A stretch of DNA of 64,000 nucleotides from Celoporthe dispersa (lineage: Eukaryota > Ascomycota > Sordariomycetes > Diaporthales > Cryphonectriaceae): contig WAID01000003.1 of the NCBI GenBank assembly GCA_016584495.1, positions 1,612,001 to 1,676,000 of the forward strand, written 5' to 3'. Positions 10,022 through 22,074 of the stretch are shown piece by piece (position 1 is the stretch's first letter; each line of letters opens with the position of its first letter). Below the pieces are notes generated by a model. The model ran no database searches and had not been told where the DNA came from. It was given only the letters and a program-made list of their open reading frames with translations. Both the position numbers and the translations under genes were made by a program.

Positions 10022-11276
10022 GTTGGGAGCAGCAGGTCCAGTGTTTGATCAAGACATTGGGTGTGAGGTTTTGGAGCTGGGCTGCTGGCCAGGTGGTGAG
10101 GTGGTTGATGGGACCACCCAGTGCTGGTTTGGTTGTAAAGAATGCAGGTGTACTGTCGTTCGATTTAGCTTGTGAGAGAGAGAGAGAGGGAGAATTACAT
10201 GCTGAACAGCAGCAGCGTCATGGGTTTGGCTGAACCTCGGCTGCTAGGAGCTGAGGGGAGTGCTAGATAACATTAACAGCTGCATGTGAAGTCTGCACAG
10301 GATTCTGTTAGTCTCCTTGTGCCGGGCCCAGCACAGCACAGGCTCTGGGCAATTCAGTGGCTGGCTCCAGCTGCTGGGAACTCCATACAAATGTCGACAT
10401 GCCCACTGACTTTCAGTCATGTTTGTCTTGCACAAGGGAATAATATTATGGATATTGAATGCTGGTTTTTATTTTATTTTATTATTGAAAATTCGTAGGC
10501 CAATCCAGTGATAGGAGCAGTGAGTAGGCATGAGTGTAAATTGCCTTGAAGAGGTCGAATGCAAATCATCTTCACACCAAAATGGTCGAATATCTCAGTC
10601 TGGATTCTGTATATTTTCCACCCGGGCGGGATACAGGCATACACCGAGACCATCACTATGCAGATGTGGATACGGGACAGCCTCTCAGATAGGCGTCGAT
10701 ACAGACAAGTTGCTATATGTCCCTAGCTATGCAAGTACGGTGTCTCATATTGCCGCCAGGACGCACGACGTGTCTGGTATGTCTAGATGAGCGAGACATC
10801 AGAGGCGAACTCGTGCGTGTGGTTGAGCATCTGTCTTGCTATCTCATCGCGGCGGTAGACACTTTGAGTCGAGTCCCTCAACACCGCTCCCCATCCATCA
10901 ATCCCATAATATTCACATTCATGGAGCCAATGCTGCAGGCAGGAGGGCATGATCAGAAAGAACGGATAGGTCAGGGTATGAAATTTCACAACTTGGCTCT
11001 CTTCTTCAGTGATTGCTCACCGATTGCTACATCGTGTCCTGTGGCGGGGGGTTTCTTCTTCGGGGTATTGCCACCGCATATCATATCTTTTGAATCGATC
11101 ATCGTGGTCCTTCATTTCCACAAATTAAAAAAAGAAAAGAAAAGAAAAGGTGCGAAAAGAAAAGAATATTACCTCACTCCCTGAACTCATCAGCCTCACC
11201 CTCATCCTCACCCCATCCATATCCTTCTCATGATGTCTTCCCCCGGTTTCGTAATGTGCACGTCGCCTCCTCCTTT
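10022..11276. other. Intergenic
   Basis: Promoter side of PEX16 and 3' side of the acidic-protein gene. AT-rich near 10450-10500, with an A/G-rich tract at 11127-11165. Nothing recognisable is coded. Confidence 0.55.
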
Positions 11277-12673
11277 TTACTGCGCAGTCTCCGTGGTGTA
11301 GGTCACCACGCCAGGTCTGAACTCGTCACTGACGTCCAGCTGCTCATCCGTGATCAGAGGCTCGTTCGCGACCGACCCCTCGGCCGAGGTAGACGCGATG
11401 CTCGCATGGGGGCCATGGCTGACGGCGCCGCGGTGTCCAGCAGCTGCGGCCTGGTCGCCATCTCCACCGCCTGCTGCCGGCGTGGTGGTATCCTTGCTGT
11501 TGTCGAGATGGCGAGGGACAATCGGGGCTTCAGCTGCAGCGCTGTGGTCTTCAGCCGGGAGAACCTCTGTCTCCTCCTCCTCCTCTTCTTCCTCCTCCTC
11601 CCTGGCTTCTTCCTCCGCCGTTCCGCCTGTCGCAAGTGCATGGTGGGAGGCTTGGTCGGCTTCCTGGCTGTGTGCCGACTCCTCCTCATGGCCCTCGGCT
11701 ACCTCGCCACCATGCTCTGCCTCGTGATTCTCCTCGCTGATGGTCGGCAGGGATGCATCCTCCACTGGCGCCGGTGGGGGCTCAACCGGCAGTGTCTGCT
11801 CAGCACCTGCGGGGGCTCCTCGCTGATGGTCGTGAGGGGCTCCACTGGCGAGTCCTTCACCGGCGGGGTGATCCCCTCTGCTGCAGCCTCGGTAGGTAGA
11901 GGGGATAAGACAACGGGCTGCTCGGCTGAACCCGAGCTCTCCTCCGCCGCCTGCACATGAACTGGCATGGTCTCATGTTCAGCCGGCTCAGTACTCTCCT
12001 CCACCTCCTCCACCTGCTCGCCAGCGCCAGCTCCCGCCCGCTCGGGGATCTCAGTCGCTGCTATCTCCTGGCTATCCTGGTGGGCGGGACCATCGACCAC
12101 TGCCGGACCTGCCGTGAGGGGCGGGGGCGTCGACGCTGAGGGCTGTGCTGCTGAAGTCTCCAGGACCTCCGGCGCAGGCGTATCCTTGAGAGTCTCTCCG
12201 GCGTGAGCCTCACCTGCTGGTTCAGGCGTGGGCTCCTCGGGAGGCTCCTGGGCGGCTGGCGGTGCAGGCTGCAGCTGCACAGCTTCCGTGGCGATACTGG
12301 CACCGGCGGGCTCTGTTTTCTCCGTCACGTCTGCATCTTCCTTGCTAGTCAGCTCGCCTGTGACGCCCACGGTCCCGGCCGGGGCAGCACTGGTCTCGGC
12401 AGCGACCTCTTCTGTCTCGCGCGGCTTCTCCTCCTCCTCCGCCTCCTCCTGGTGAGTAGGAGGAATGGCCAGCAGCTCCTCGTCCCGCTTAGGGTAGACC
12501 CCGTTGAAGACGGGCAGGGTGACTGTGGTGTGCTGAGAAGGAAGGCCCAGTATCGACATGCGGGCGCTGCCACCTCCGTCGGTGCCGAGGTCCGGGTTCA
12601 GCTTCGGATTTAAGCTCCATGGTCTTGGGTGTTTCTTCGTGGGCCTCACGCTGCCCCTAAAGAACGGGCTCAT
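11277..12673 (-). CDS. Acidic, Glu/Ala/Pro/Thr-rich low-complexity protein, function unknown
   Basis: A single exon of about 465 residues once one frame break is allowed for. Residues 1-70 are the only ordinary-looking part (basic SVRPTKKHPRPWSLNPKLN, then SILGLPSQHTTVTLPVFNGV and YPKRDEELL). The rest is strongly acidic, with repeated PAE, EEPP and TxE motifs and a poly-Glu block near the C-terminus (EEEAREEEEEEEEEE), and is predicted disordered. The frame shifts at the G5 run 11811-11815: before it the minus-strand frame reads TTISEEPP, after it EQTLPVEPPPAPVEDAS. A sixth base restores one frame with the same acidic composition. No catalytic or binding motif, signal peptide or membrane segment is seen. 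The second Met (residue 39) is an alternative start. Confidence 0.65.
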
Positions 12674-12795
12674 GGTTGGTGCGCTTCCTTGTTTTTTTTT
12701 CCTTCCGTTGATTTATTTCCCTCGTATGAGGGCCGGGGTTGGATATTCCACCTGCGTGTTCCTGGTGAGTGTGGCAAGAGCGTATGTGCACAAAT

Positions 12796-12828
<33 letters not shown>

Positions 12829-14037
12829 GAAAAAGTCAAGTGATGATTTTACTGCCGCATCCGGGGTAGGAAGAAGAGGAGTGGGTTTTAGAAGGAGGGG
12901 GGGGCTGGGAGCAACGATGATATGGCGGCTCGAGAAGAGGCGGCGACCATCGAAACAGCATGTCTCTCCTTTGGTTTTTTTTTTCCTGGGCTGGGGGGGG
13001 GGTGGCTTAGGCCTAAGTATGTCAGGTTAGCAGCCGTTGCCTTTGCCTTGCTTTTTTTTTTTCTTCTTTTGCCCTCTGCGGGGTTCCGGGACGGATGGAT
13101 CCGAGAGAGCCAGAGAGAAGAGAGACCAGAATCTCGTGGCAAAAAGGCGTCAAGGGCACGCAAGGGCGTTCGTAATGTGTGTGCATGGCCACAGCAGGCA
13201 GTACTACGTAGTATTGCGAGTACAGCGGCACTGATTGGGGCTGCCCTGGCAGGCCTAACTTAATGCAGGTCAAGGCCAGGTCTGCTTAGTTGATGGGGTA
13301 CACCAGCCATGGACACTGGAAATTTGGTCGGCGATCCCTCCAAAGATCATGCCATGTTCTTCTGCCTATAATGTGCAGAGTTTAATGCTGCTGCTTGTGC
13401 CACACAGCGGTTGGCAGACCACCCCTGCATTATTTTATCAGCAGCGGCAATTTGATCAGTTGGCCCCATTCATGAGTGACAGGACCCTGAGTGAGTCGCG
13501 TAAGTACTTACTTATACTCAGAGATACCTCTCCAACAACTTCACTGGTGAGCTGGTCATGATTTATAGATGACAGCTTGTTGCCAACAGCAATCTTCCTC
13601 CCCTTGGCATCTTTTGCATAAAAAATAATGGCTGTGAGGGTATTATTATCAGCAGTCAGCAATGCGGTGACGCACTGCAGCATAAATGATGGGACTGGGG
13701 TAGTAGGGCAGGGCAGGGCAGGGTGGGCCTGTGGTAGGTGTTGAGAAAGAAGCGCTGTGTCTGTATTACTCCATAACGATGGAAACTTTTGACCTATCAA
13801 CAACAGATGCGCCAGTGACGCCACAGGATGTACCTATAGGCTGCTCAGCTGATGGTATCTTGAGGGGGTGGATCAGCCAAATGTCCATGCTACTCAGGCT
13901 TGTTTCTCCACTGACAAGGTACAGACATACCGCTGATGTCACCCATGGACAGTTCCTCGAGAGCTTCTCTTCACTCCCCTCTGGTAGCTGGCCAAGTGTC
14001 CAGCACCATCCCACCCCCGACGTATTAAACTCCTTGC
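12674..14037. other. Intergenic
   Basis: Promoter of the acidic-protein gene (T/C- and A/G-rich tracts, a (GT)n/(GA)n tract near 12798-12828, homopolymers near 12970-13065) and 3' flank of the next minus-strand gene. ORFs here have no recognisable content. Confidence 0.5.
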
Positions 14038-15167
14038 TCACTTGGCAATAGTCGCACAAGGACCCGGTCCGCCAACGTGGCTCGCGTTATCGCCCTGCTG
14101 GCTGAACTGTACGCCCGTGTACCCCGAAGGACAGGTCGTATCATTCTCCACGCCTGCCCAGCCATCGATCACAACACAGGCCGCCATAGTCGAGCCTGAG
14201 GCACCCGGTATGAACGACCACCCATCACAGCCTTTCGGTGTATCCTCGTAGCAGGCCAAACAGCAGCTCTCTGCGTCGGTAGCCCCGGGGTACTGGACAT
14301 CCCAGTTGCCTGTAACGCCGGCGATCCCCATCCAGCTCACCTTCGTGACAAAGTTGGAGGCCACACAGCCGCGAGGTGTCGCTGTCTGTGAGGTGAGGTC
14401 AGTACCATGTTGATATGATACGGAGAAAGGAGGGGAGAGAGAGGGGGGGGAGGGAAAATCAAAGAAAGGGACAGCACCTGCGCAGAATGAGAGGAGGAAG
14501 CAGAAATGGGGGAGGTAGACGAGGGAACAACGGGCTTGGTCATAGTCGTTGTGTTAGCCAGCGAAGAGGGAGCTGGGATACTCACCGGGGTACCAGCGGC
14601 TGACGTCGTCGTGGTGCCCAAGGTCGAGGCGGCCCCTGTGGACGAGGCCGGGGCGGGCGCGGAGCTGTTACTGGAAGGGCAGCGCACAGTCAACCACCAG
14701 CCTCCGAGGTTGACGAAGGAAAGGGGGAGGGGAGGGGAGGGGCTATCTGTTGGCCAGGCAAGCACTCACCTTGGATTGTCTCCACTTGGGCCGTTCTGGC
14801 GGCTCATCATCACCACACCGACGGTGACTCCCGTGAGAATGATGACGACCAGGACCAGACTCGCTATCACCCAGCTCTTGTGCTTGGCGATCCAGGAACG
14901 ATCAGGTTCAGCGTACACAATGGCCGCGCTGCGTCGATCGCCCACGTCAGGTTGTATGACTGGGCGAATGGAACGGGAGGATGTGTCGTCCGCGCAGTCG
15001 ACCTGCTCGAGGTTCACGGGCTCTGGTGCGCACTCGGGGTCGACTGCGAGCTCGGGCATGGGGTTGATCTGGTTCTCGGCATACTGCGACCACCTGGTCT
15101 CTCGAGGTCCTTGCTGCTGCTCGTGGCCGCCATCGGCTCGCTGCCGGCTGCCTGAGTTGCTGGTCAT
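14038..15167 (-). CDS. Single-pass membrane protein with Cys-rich (PAN/apple-like) ectodomain
   Basis: Exon 1 (15167-14770) codes about 100 hydrophilic residues, then one transmembrane helix (WVIASLVLVVIILTGVTVGV). The next exon is a Ser/Thr/Pro-rich stalk. The last exon (14385-14038) carries a compact domain with clustered cysteines (SCCLACYEDTPKGCDGWSF, then AACVVIDG and TTCPSGYTGVQ), resembling the PAN/apple-like regions of many fungal surface proteins. The topology is cytoplasmic N-terminus and extracellular C-terminus. Intron 1 is 14769-14671. The second intron ends at 14386 but has two possible in-phase donors. The one at 14585 (GTGAGTAT, near-consensus) gives 276 residues; the one at 14477 gives 312. 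Both keep the frame. The frame is intact. A sensor or adhesion role is only a guess. Confidence 0.8.
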
Positions 15168-16096
15168 CTTGGCGATGCGAATCGGAAAATCGAAAATGGT
15201 AGGTGGGTTCGCAGATCGTGTTTTGGGGGGGGAGACGTGCTCGTCGTGGTGCTGAAGTCGCTACGGTGACAGCGTTAGAGCTGTTCGACACGGTGCGACA
15301 TCGAGGCTGTGACAAGGTGCGACAGAGTGAAAGGGGATCTGTATGGGTTCAACAGCGAGGGTATTGTGAGTACTACCCCTTCCCAACAAGTACAGCATGA
15401 ATGCGCGCGATCTGGGCTGTGAAGGCCTACCGCGACTGTGACAGGCTCGCGTGTATCTTGTACAGCGTCTGCTGTGGCCCTTGCAAGATTTTTTCCTGGT
15501 TACCTCGGTGCTTGTTCAACGAGACAGGAGAGAGGAGGGGGAAGAGAGAGACGACCTTTGTGCTGTCAATGCTCTGTGGCTTGTGCGAGGGCAAACAAAA
15601 CATCGAAACCCTTGATGTGCGTGCGGCCACACGGACAGCCAGTCAATTGTCAAGTATGCAGGCACCCCCAGGCTGACTCATAATCAAATTGTGACAATGC
15701 TTCTCATTTCTGCTTTTGTCCCTTTTTTTTTTCCCCCATGGAAGCTTCCTTCCCCCTCCCCTCCCCCCCCTTCTAGAAAGACGCGACTTCCAAAGTTTGC
15801 AGATGACCCTACAGGGCAGCCATAATAACCTGCCAGCCGTTCCTGCGCTGGCTGGGCGTGTGGGAAGGGGGCCAGACCTGGGAGCTCTAGAGAGGTTGGG
15901 GCAGGCCTCACTACAACATGAAGCCTTCCTACATTGTTTTCAACTGCATCATATTTCTCAGCATGGAATTCATGATTGGTCAGAAGCAGCCTACCGCCTG
16001 CATCTTGCAGAGTAGCATATCGAGCACACAGATATTCTTCCACCATTTCTGTATAATTGAGAATTCATTCTGTACTCTGGCATTCTCAACTACTTA
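15168..16096. other. Intergenic
   Basis: Promoter of the membrane-protein gene and 3' flank of the orphan. Contains polypyrimidine stretches (about 15720-15770). No supported gene. Confidence 0.5.
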
Positions 16097-16672
16097 CTAG
16101 CTCCGCTCCCCAATGAAGATGTAGAGATCATGAAGTCCCGGGTCATGTACAGATGGAGTTACAGGGACGCTCTCCTGGATCATAAATGAGAGGATCCTCT
16201 TTCCCCTAAGCTCTTCATACTCTCTCAACATCTTCTTTGCACCTTTGCCAAAAGGTGTCTTTCTGAGAAGGTCATGATATGCCTGGCGCCGGGAAACGCT
16301 CGATTCGCTTGCTGATATAGAGACAGGCAGCCTGTCCACAGAATGCTCGTTGTAGATCCGGCTCAAGATAGGTAATGTCGTGTACTCTATCACTGAGTCA
16401 TACTTGATGGCTCTCAGCTTATCAGTGTCCTGTCCTACCTTGTGCTTCCAAAAGCTCATGATCATGTCTCGGAGCCGCAAGGCCCTCTGCTGGTCCCGGT
16501 GGTTCATTGCTTCGTACACTGTCACTGTGCCACTGTCAGTGTCAGCACCGAGAGTGGCAATCAGGATGCTGAATGCGGGGCCCGGTATGCATATCTGGCC
16601 TCGGGGGTTTGCAGAGTCCGTTGGTCGGTACTGGTAGCCCAGGTCCTCTACTGGTCGAATGACTTTGGGCAT
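16097..16672 (-). CDS. Hypothetical protein, 191 residues
   Basis: An uninterrupted ORF with ordinary amino-acid composition and an ATG just after a T/C-rich leader. It has a hydrophobic core near the N-terminus (ICIPGPAFSILIATLG) and an amphipathic, basic middle (QRALRLRDMIMSFWKHK), and ends LHDLYIFIGERS. No signal peptide, transmembrane helix or known motif is visible. Its codon use is less GC-biased than the neighbours', and it sits in a comparatively AT-rich stretch (16000-17700), so it may be a lineage-specific or recently acquired gene. Unrecognised. It could also be a fragment of a longer gene with undetected exons. Confidence 0.5.
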   Translation of the reverse strand: MPKVIRPVEDLGYQYRPTDSANPRGQICIPGPAFSILIATLGADTDSGTVTVYEAMNHRDQQRALRLRDMIMSFWKHKVGQDTDKLRAIKYDSVIEYTTLPILSRIYNEHSVDRLPVSISASESSVSRRQAYHDLLRKTPFGKGAKKMLREYEELRGKRILSFMIQESVPVTPSVHDPGLHDLYIFIGERS

Positions 16673-19662
16673 CTTGAGGGTTTTGTGAGGGCGTTCTGGG
16701 TGTTCTGTAAGTTAAGACACGGAAGTATTGAACGCATAAGGTAAAGGCTTCTGGAGGAGGGCTTTTATATTTCTCAAGGGCATAATTATGACTTGAAAAA
16801 TTGAGCACTTATTTTGGTCCATTCATATTTTCGATCTTCTCAGATGCACTTGTCGCTCACGAGAACTGTATTCCGAAAATACGAAAGAGTCAGTACTCAG
16901 TACAGACTATTGCATGGAAGTGCTGCTATTGAGAGGACATGTTCGACACTGTGAACAGGTCTGACTGCTGCATTTAGCAGCACTGAGTCGAGAAGATCTT
17001 CGATTAGATTGGTCGCCTGGCAAGGAAATTGCTGCATATCCATTTCATGACCGGTGGAACCAAATGCAAAGAGACCGGAGAGCATAGATGGGAGGGCATC
17101 TTGTACCCCATCTCCTCCAGACTCCGCGCCGTGAGCATAAAAGTCTCCGTTCAATGCGCGACGTTTCTCTACGGATACAAATACCATCTTGTAGATAGGC
17201 ATAAGACGTTGGGCCACCCATGCATTGAGTGTTATACTCAACAATATCGAAATTGTCACTCATTCATAATGTTAGCTAGACCACTGGAGCCTAGAGCCAC
17301 GCAGCATTACAGCCACGAGGGCTAGGATACACTGGTAGACCCTGCATATGCTTGCGAGATCTCAACTCTTCACGTTCATCCGGACACAAGAAGTGTGTAA
17401 TAATGAGTTCACACCGCTTGAATTATCCTTGTTGTCAGAACATGTTCGTAGAGACGGTATATTTTATGTATATGACAGCTAGGTGGTCAGAAACACTCTG
17501 CTTGTCTGCCTGAACTCCGAGCTGTGATTGGAACTACGACATCGTGGGGGCTAATTTGCAGATATGCTGACCACAATAGACCTTCTTGGTTGTGTACTTG
17601 ATCACCAATCACATCATGATGATGCGGTATCGACGAAGGCATAGATGGGTCTCAGGCCTGAAATGCTACCAATCAATATAGTAGTAAACAGGTGGACACT
17701 GCAAGTTATTGCTGCTACCACCCTCAGCCGTCCTCTAGGTGGGTCATTCTCTACAAACCAGCCCACCGCGCACGTAATCATCAGCCGCACTCACGAGTGT
17801 AGTCCGGGCTGACAAGACGGAGGCCACACAACATTGTCAAGCCCCCGCCTGAGGCGCGACGGCAGGTCTATGCTGGTCCTCCGCTCGGCAGCCGAAGGCG
17901 AGTCCAGCTGGCCAGCTTCCAAGACCAGGATGGCACGCGCATTTGCTGATGGCCACGTGGCGTACTTGGGCGTGGTCGGTTCTCGAAGAAGAGAACAAAA
18001 AACCCCACGCCAACGAGGAGCATGGAGTGTAAGGTGAGGGCTGAACCTGGTCGGCCCGAGAGGGAAGCCCGAAAGGGTAATAGGGCAAAGAGAGGGAGAG
18101 GCAAATCGAAAGAGGATACTGCATATCGAAGGACGTAATTACTGATGACGCTTACGTGACCCGTCAATAGATTTGTCGCAGCCGCATAGGGCGCTGCTGG
18201 GCTGCTCCGGCGGCCGAACATGATAATTTGCCACAGGTGTCTCTGAGGGGGGGGGAGGGGGAAGAAAAAAGTACGGGCGAAGGAAGCGCTGCTGGGTCCT
18301 GGGCTAACTAAGTACTGTTGGCTTGGCCCTGTGCTGCCAACAAAGCTGGCGGCTGTCATGAAAATAGAGTCATTTTTTGTGAACGAGCGAAGCCATCAGC
18401 TCGGGTGGGTCTGGCCTTTTGTCCACTGCACAGGGTATAGAATAGTATCTCGCAGCGCGCAGCTCGCAGGTCGAGCAGCGCTGGCACGTGGCTGACGCCG
18501 AATGATGCCGCAAGAGGGATTTGCAGTGGAACCCCCTCCCCTCCCCCCGCCACACACCCGCAAAGCCACGAGGGTGACAGGGCAGTGGCTCCAGTGGGAA
18601 GAACGGAAGATCGCCGTTCGGCTCTGCGAGTGATTGACCCAGGGGACAGAGAGAGGGGAGGCACTGTGTTGAGGCCTAGAGGGATCTAGATTGTGTGGAA
18701 CCGTGGCCCGCGGTGGTGACCGAAGGAAATAGAATGTGGACCGTGTACACACCGAGGGTCTGACCACCGAAACGCACGCAATCTGTAAGCGAGGAACTCT
18801 TTTTCTCCTCCTGCTTCCCTCCATCCTCTCTACCCATTCTCACGATCAGTTTCGGACCCGCACAAGGAGAGGGGGAGGAGGGGCCGTGCTGGACTGGCGC
18901 ACGGCGCAACTTTTCCCAGACGGGCCAGTTCGGCCCCGGGTGCTACTCTCGAGCTGCATAGAGTTGAGCACATATGGGCGCCCCCATGCGTTCATGTCCC
19001 GAATCGTACTCAATATTGTTCCTGCGCTGCATATGCATCGACTGCCTCCCTCGTTGTGACCCGGACAAGAAACCCGATTGCCAGGTCTGACTCGTTTCCA
19101 GGTCTCCTGTGGAGTTGTGCGGCGGATCCTCGTCGCCCGCAACGGGCAGGAAGCCGTTCTCCATAAGTATCCTTAATAATGATGATGATGATGATGATGA
19201 TGTGTGAAGCGAGACACACGAGTAAGAGAGAAAAGAGATGATGTCTCTCCTTCGTCGTCAAAGCCGCAGTTTGGGTAAATGTTCCAATGATGAATCCACA
19301 GCTTACTCCATCACATGCACCCTTCCAAACATAGAAAAGGCAGATACATCTGCGCCGCAGGGCGGATCGGAATCCTTGCCACATAGAGGATTCAGCAGGA
19401 TCTTGATCAAAACAGGTATCGAGGGGAGACCAAGGACCGCCAGCCAATGCGATAATACCCTGGCAATGTCCTCTTCCGACTGCTACAGTGCCATCATCTG
19501 AACACTGAACAGAGAGCAAAAAAGAAGACAAGAAGAAAGAAAAAAAAGAGTTTCCCTGGTTTCGCGAGTAATCGAGCAGACGACACCAACAAAAGCACAA
19601 AAGAAAGACGACGACGACGAAGACGGGAGGAGGGCGAGAAGGATCGGTACGGCGACGACACC
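16673..19662. other. Intergenic, with weak coding hints
   Basis: A 120-codon minus-strand ORF at 16897-17259 is open but featureless. At 18222-18157 (minus) a 22-codon start (MFGRRSSPAAPYAAATNLLTGH) leads straight into a GTAAGC donor. About 200-400 bases further on an open stretch reads AILVLEAGQLDSPSAAERR and ends near 17792. This might be a small two-exon gene, but I cannot confirm the acceptor or family. A trinucleotide (ATG)n tract lies at 19178-19202. The rest (about 18250-19662) is probably the RGS-gene promoter. Confidence 0.4.
19178..19202. repeat. (ATG)n trinucleotide microsatellite
   Basis: About eight uninterrupted GAT/ATG units. Confidence 0.9.
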
Positions 19663-21201
19663 ATGTCAGTCCCCGGCTGGCTGAAGTTGTGGTACCGGAA
19701 GCCGGAATGGCGCGACATCAACGACTACACGCGCATGGCGAACGATGAGAGCCTGATGCCGAGACACAGGCCCAGGAGCCCCAAGCCAGGTTTTGGCTCG
19801 ATCCCGAGCCGGTTATCACTGGACAGGGTGCTGGACAACAAGACGTGCAGTCCCATGTCGCTGCACGACTTTTACCTGTACCTCAAGCACATTGAGCACT
19901 CGTCTGAGAATCTCGAGTTTTACCTGTGGTGAGTGAGGGCCTCGCCAGGCGGCACCAGCGCGGCGCGGAAGGGGTTTGGGGGCCGGGTGGCACCGGCCAG
20001 GACAGGACCTGCAGCTGACCGCATGTGTAGGTACAAGAGCTATAATGCAAACTATCCAGACGAGCTGAGGGACAGAATATCGACCGATGTTAAGCGACCC
20101 CCAAGGGTCCACTCGACCGAGACGGACCTCTCGAGCATCGGCTCCATCTACAGAAGTGAGCAGTCGTCCGCCCACGCTGAACCCTCATGCTGAGTCGGCC
20201 TTAATTACTGACGCCCCCCTCTCTCTTTCTCCACGCAGACAAGGAGGCATCGAAATCAAGAATCGATCTGGAGAGGAGGATAGCACACCTTGAGTCGCCG
20301 TGCGTCCAGGCGGCCAAGGACAGGTCGATATGGGGCATGTTCGTCCCGCACTGGCTCCGGAGAAAGAACCACGGAGACTGTGTAGAAGGTTTCTGTCGCC
20401 TGGAGGCCATCAACGAGAGCGGAGATATCGAGCGCAACCCGCCGTCGCCAGACCCCTCGCCGGTGTTTGGTAGGCCCACCAGCAGCAGGTCGTCGCCCAA
20501 GGAGAACCGCGCCGAGCTCGACTCAGCCATCGCCACGTTTCTGGTCCCCGGGGCCGAGAAAGAGCTCAACATCTCGCACGCCCTGCGCCAGCGCGTGCTG
20601 CAGCAGCTCGAGCAGTCGTCCGACCCGCGCCACATCAGGCCGGTGGCAGACCACATCTACGAGGTGATGAAGAACTGCTCGCACCGGAACTTTGTGAACG
20701 TGGGCGTGTCGACAGGGACGTACGAGACTATCTGCGTGGGGAACCTGATCGGGATCCTGGACATCATCGCAGGGCTGCTGGTGGTCCTGCTCCAGGCCTT
20801 CCACCCGTACCGGGGCTCCCACACGCGGATGACCTGTTTCTATGTGTTTCCGCTGTGGCAGATGGGCGTGACCTTGTTGCTGGTCGGGACCCAGGGCATG
20901 TGCATGGTCATGTTGTCCATGTCGAAGAGGCAGGCCCTCCCCCTGGGAGAGGTTTGATGATGGCGCGTCGGTCGTGACGGCCTCGTCAGGGCCCCAAGGC
21001 TGGCTGGGCAAGTTCAAGAAGTTCATGGACAAGACGGTGGCGCAGGACCGCAAGTTCAAGGTGGAGGATAAGCACCTGCGGAGGCTGCAGAAGATGATCC
21101 TGTTTCAGTGTGGGACCGTCGGTGTGATCGCGGGCCTGCTCGGAGTCCTGCTCTTCATCTTCTTGCCGATCTGGAAGGAGACGTACCACCATCACCACTG
21201 A
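19663..21201 (+). CDS. RGS-domain membrane protein, Rax1-like
   Basis: Exons 19663-19928, 20031-20155 and 20239-21201, with introns GTGAGT...TGTAG and GTGAGC...CGCAG. The N-terminal half is an RGS-type domain (SLHDFYLYLKHIEHSSENLEF, SHALRQRVLQQLEQSSDP, VADHIYEVMKNCSHRNFV). The C-terminal half has three hydrophobic helices (ICVGNLIGILDIIAGLLVVLL, PLWQMGVTLLLVG, FQCGTVGVIAGLLGVLLFI). This RGS-plus-three-TM layout matches Rax1/RgsB-type proteins, linked in fungi to polarity and G-protein signalling. The frame breaks near 20925-20945. Upstream it reads to SMSKRQALPLGEV-stop, while one frame over RPSPWERFDD continues into the last TM. Dropping one base gives 450 residues. The protein ends in four His. 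Confidence 0.82.
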
Positions 21202-22074
21202 GCTGGCTGAGATCGGGTGACGAGGAAAGAAACAAATGTGTCTTGTGTCTTGTATTTGTGTGTATGGTGAGATGAGTGACGTCTCAGCTGTGGTCTTCTG
21301 GGCTGGTTCTTTTTTTTTTTTTTTTTTTTCTTTCTTGGGATTGGGCTTTCTTCAACCACATATACCCTTGCGTTAGTGTCTTAGTATTGTAGAAAACTGG
21401 AAATACCATATGTATAAATATGCATATACTTGTTCTGACGATGTCTTGGAGAATAGCCAATAGACACTGTGCTTGGTCGTGTATATCCCTGTGAAGTGTA
21501 CAGCATCGACATGAGGCACGGCTGTGTGTAGGCTGGGCTTTGATGATCTGACTTCGAACTCTTTGGATGCGATTGATTTCGTGTCCGTAGTGGTGCGTCG
21601 CCGTAGAGATTTTGGAAGACATAGCATCCTTTATTGGCTTCAAGCATTGCATAGACCTAAGAGGAGTAGTGGAAGGATGTCAGAAATACGACACACATGT
21701 GAGTTATCGGGATCCCTGGTGCGTGAGGTTGGTTACAGGTGGGTTGAAAGCTGCTTTCGGGCTGCAAAAAGATACGCGACAGAAGATCAAATAAAATACA
21801 ATATAATCCGTGCTCTTACATGGCGCTGTAAGTGCTGGGGCGGCCTATCATGACAGAGCACGATGCTGATGTGGGGCGTGCAAGGACAGGATGGCCCTGC
21901 CGCTAGGGGAAAGGATAAAAAAAAGAAGAACAAAAAAAAGTTTCCACACCCTGCTGCCAGCCTTCACGACCAGGAGCTCCTCTCCTCCTCCTCCTCGTCT
22001 CAACACCCACCCGCTACATCTTACCGATCGTCAATAACCTCTTCTTCTTGTTTTGTCGCCCCACACACGACAAG
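21202..22074. other. Intergenic
   Basis: 3' UTR of the RGS gene, then the zuotin promoter and a pyrimidine-rich leader (about 21960-22065). A run of 20 T lies at 21310-21329. No gene seen. Confidence 0.6.

Noticed and set aside
11256..11960. 234-codon plus-strand ORF with hydrophobic stretches
   Set aside because: It is the complement of the acidic gene. Runs of Leu come from poly-Glu codons read backwards.
21187..21201. Four His codons just before the stop of the RGS gene, like a cloning tag
   Set aside because: They follow a normal conserved C-terminal helix in genomic context with introns and natural 3' sequence. Only four His, so not a vector tag.
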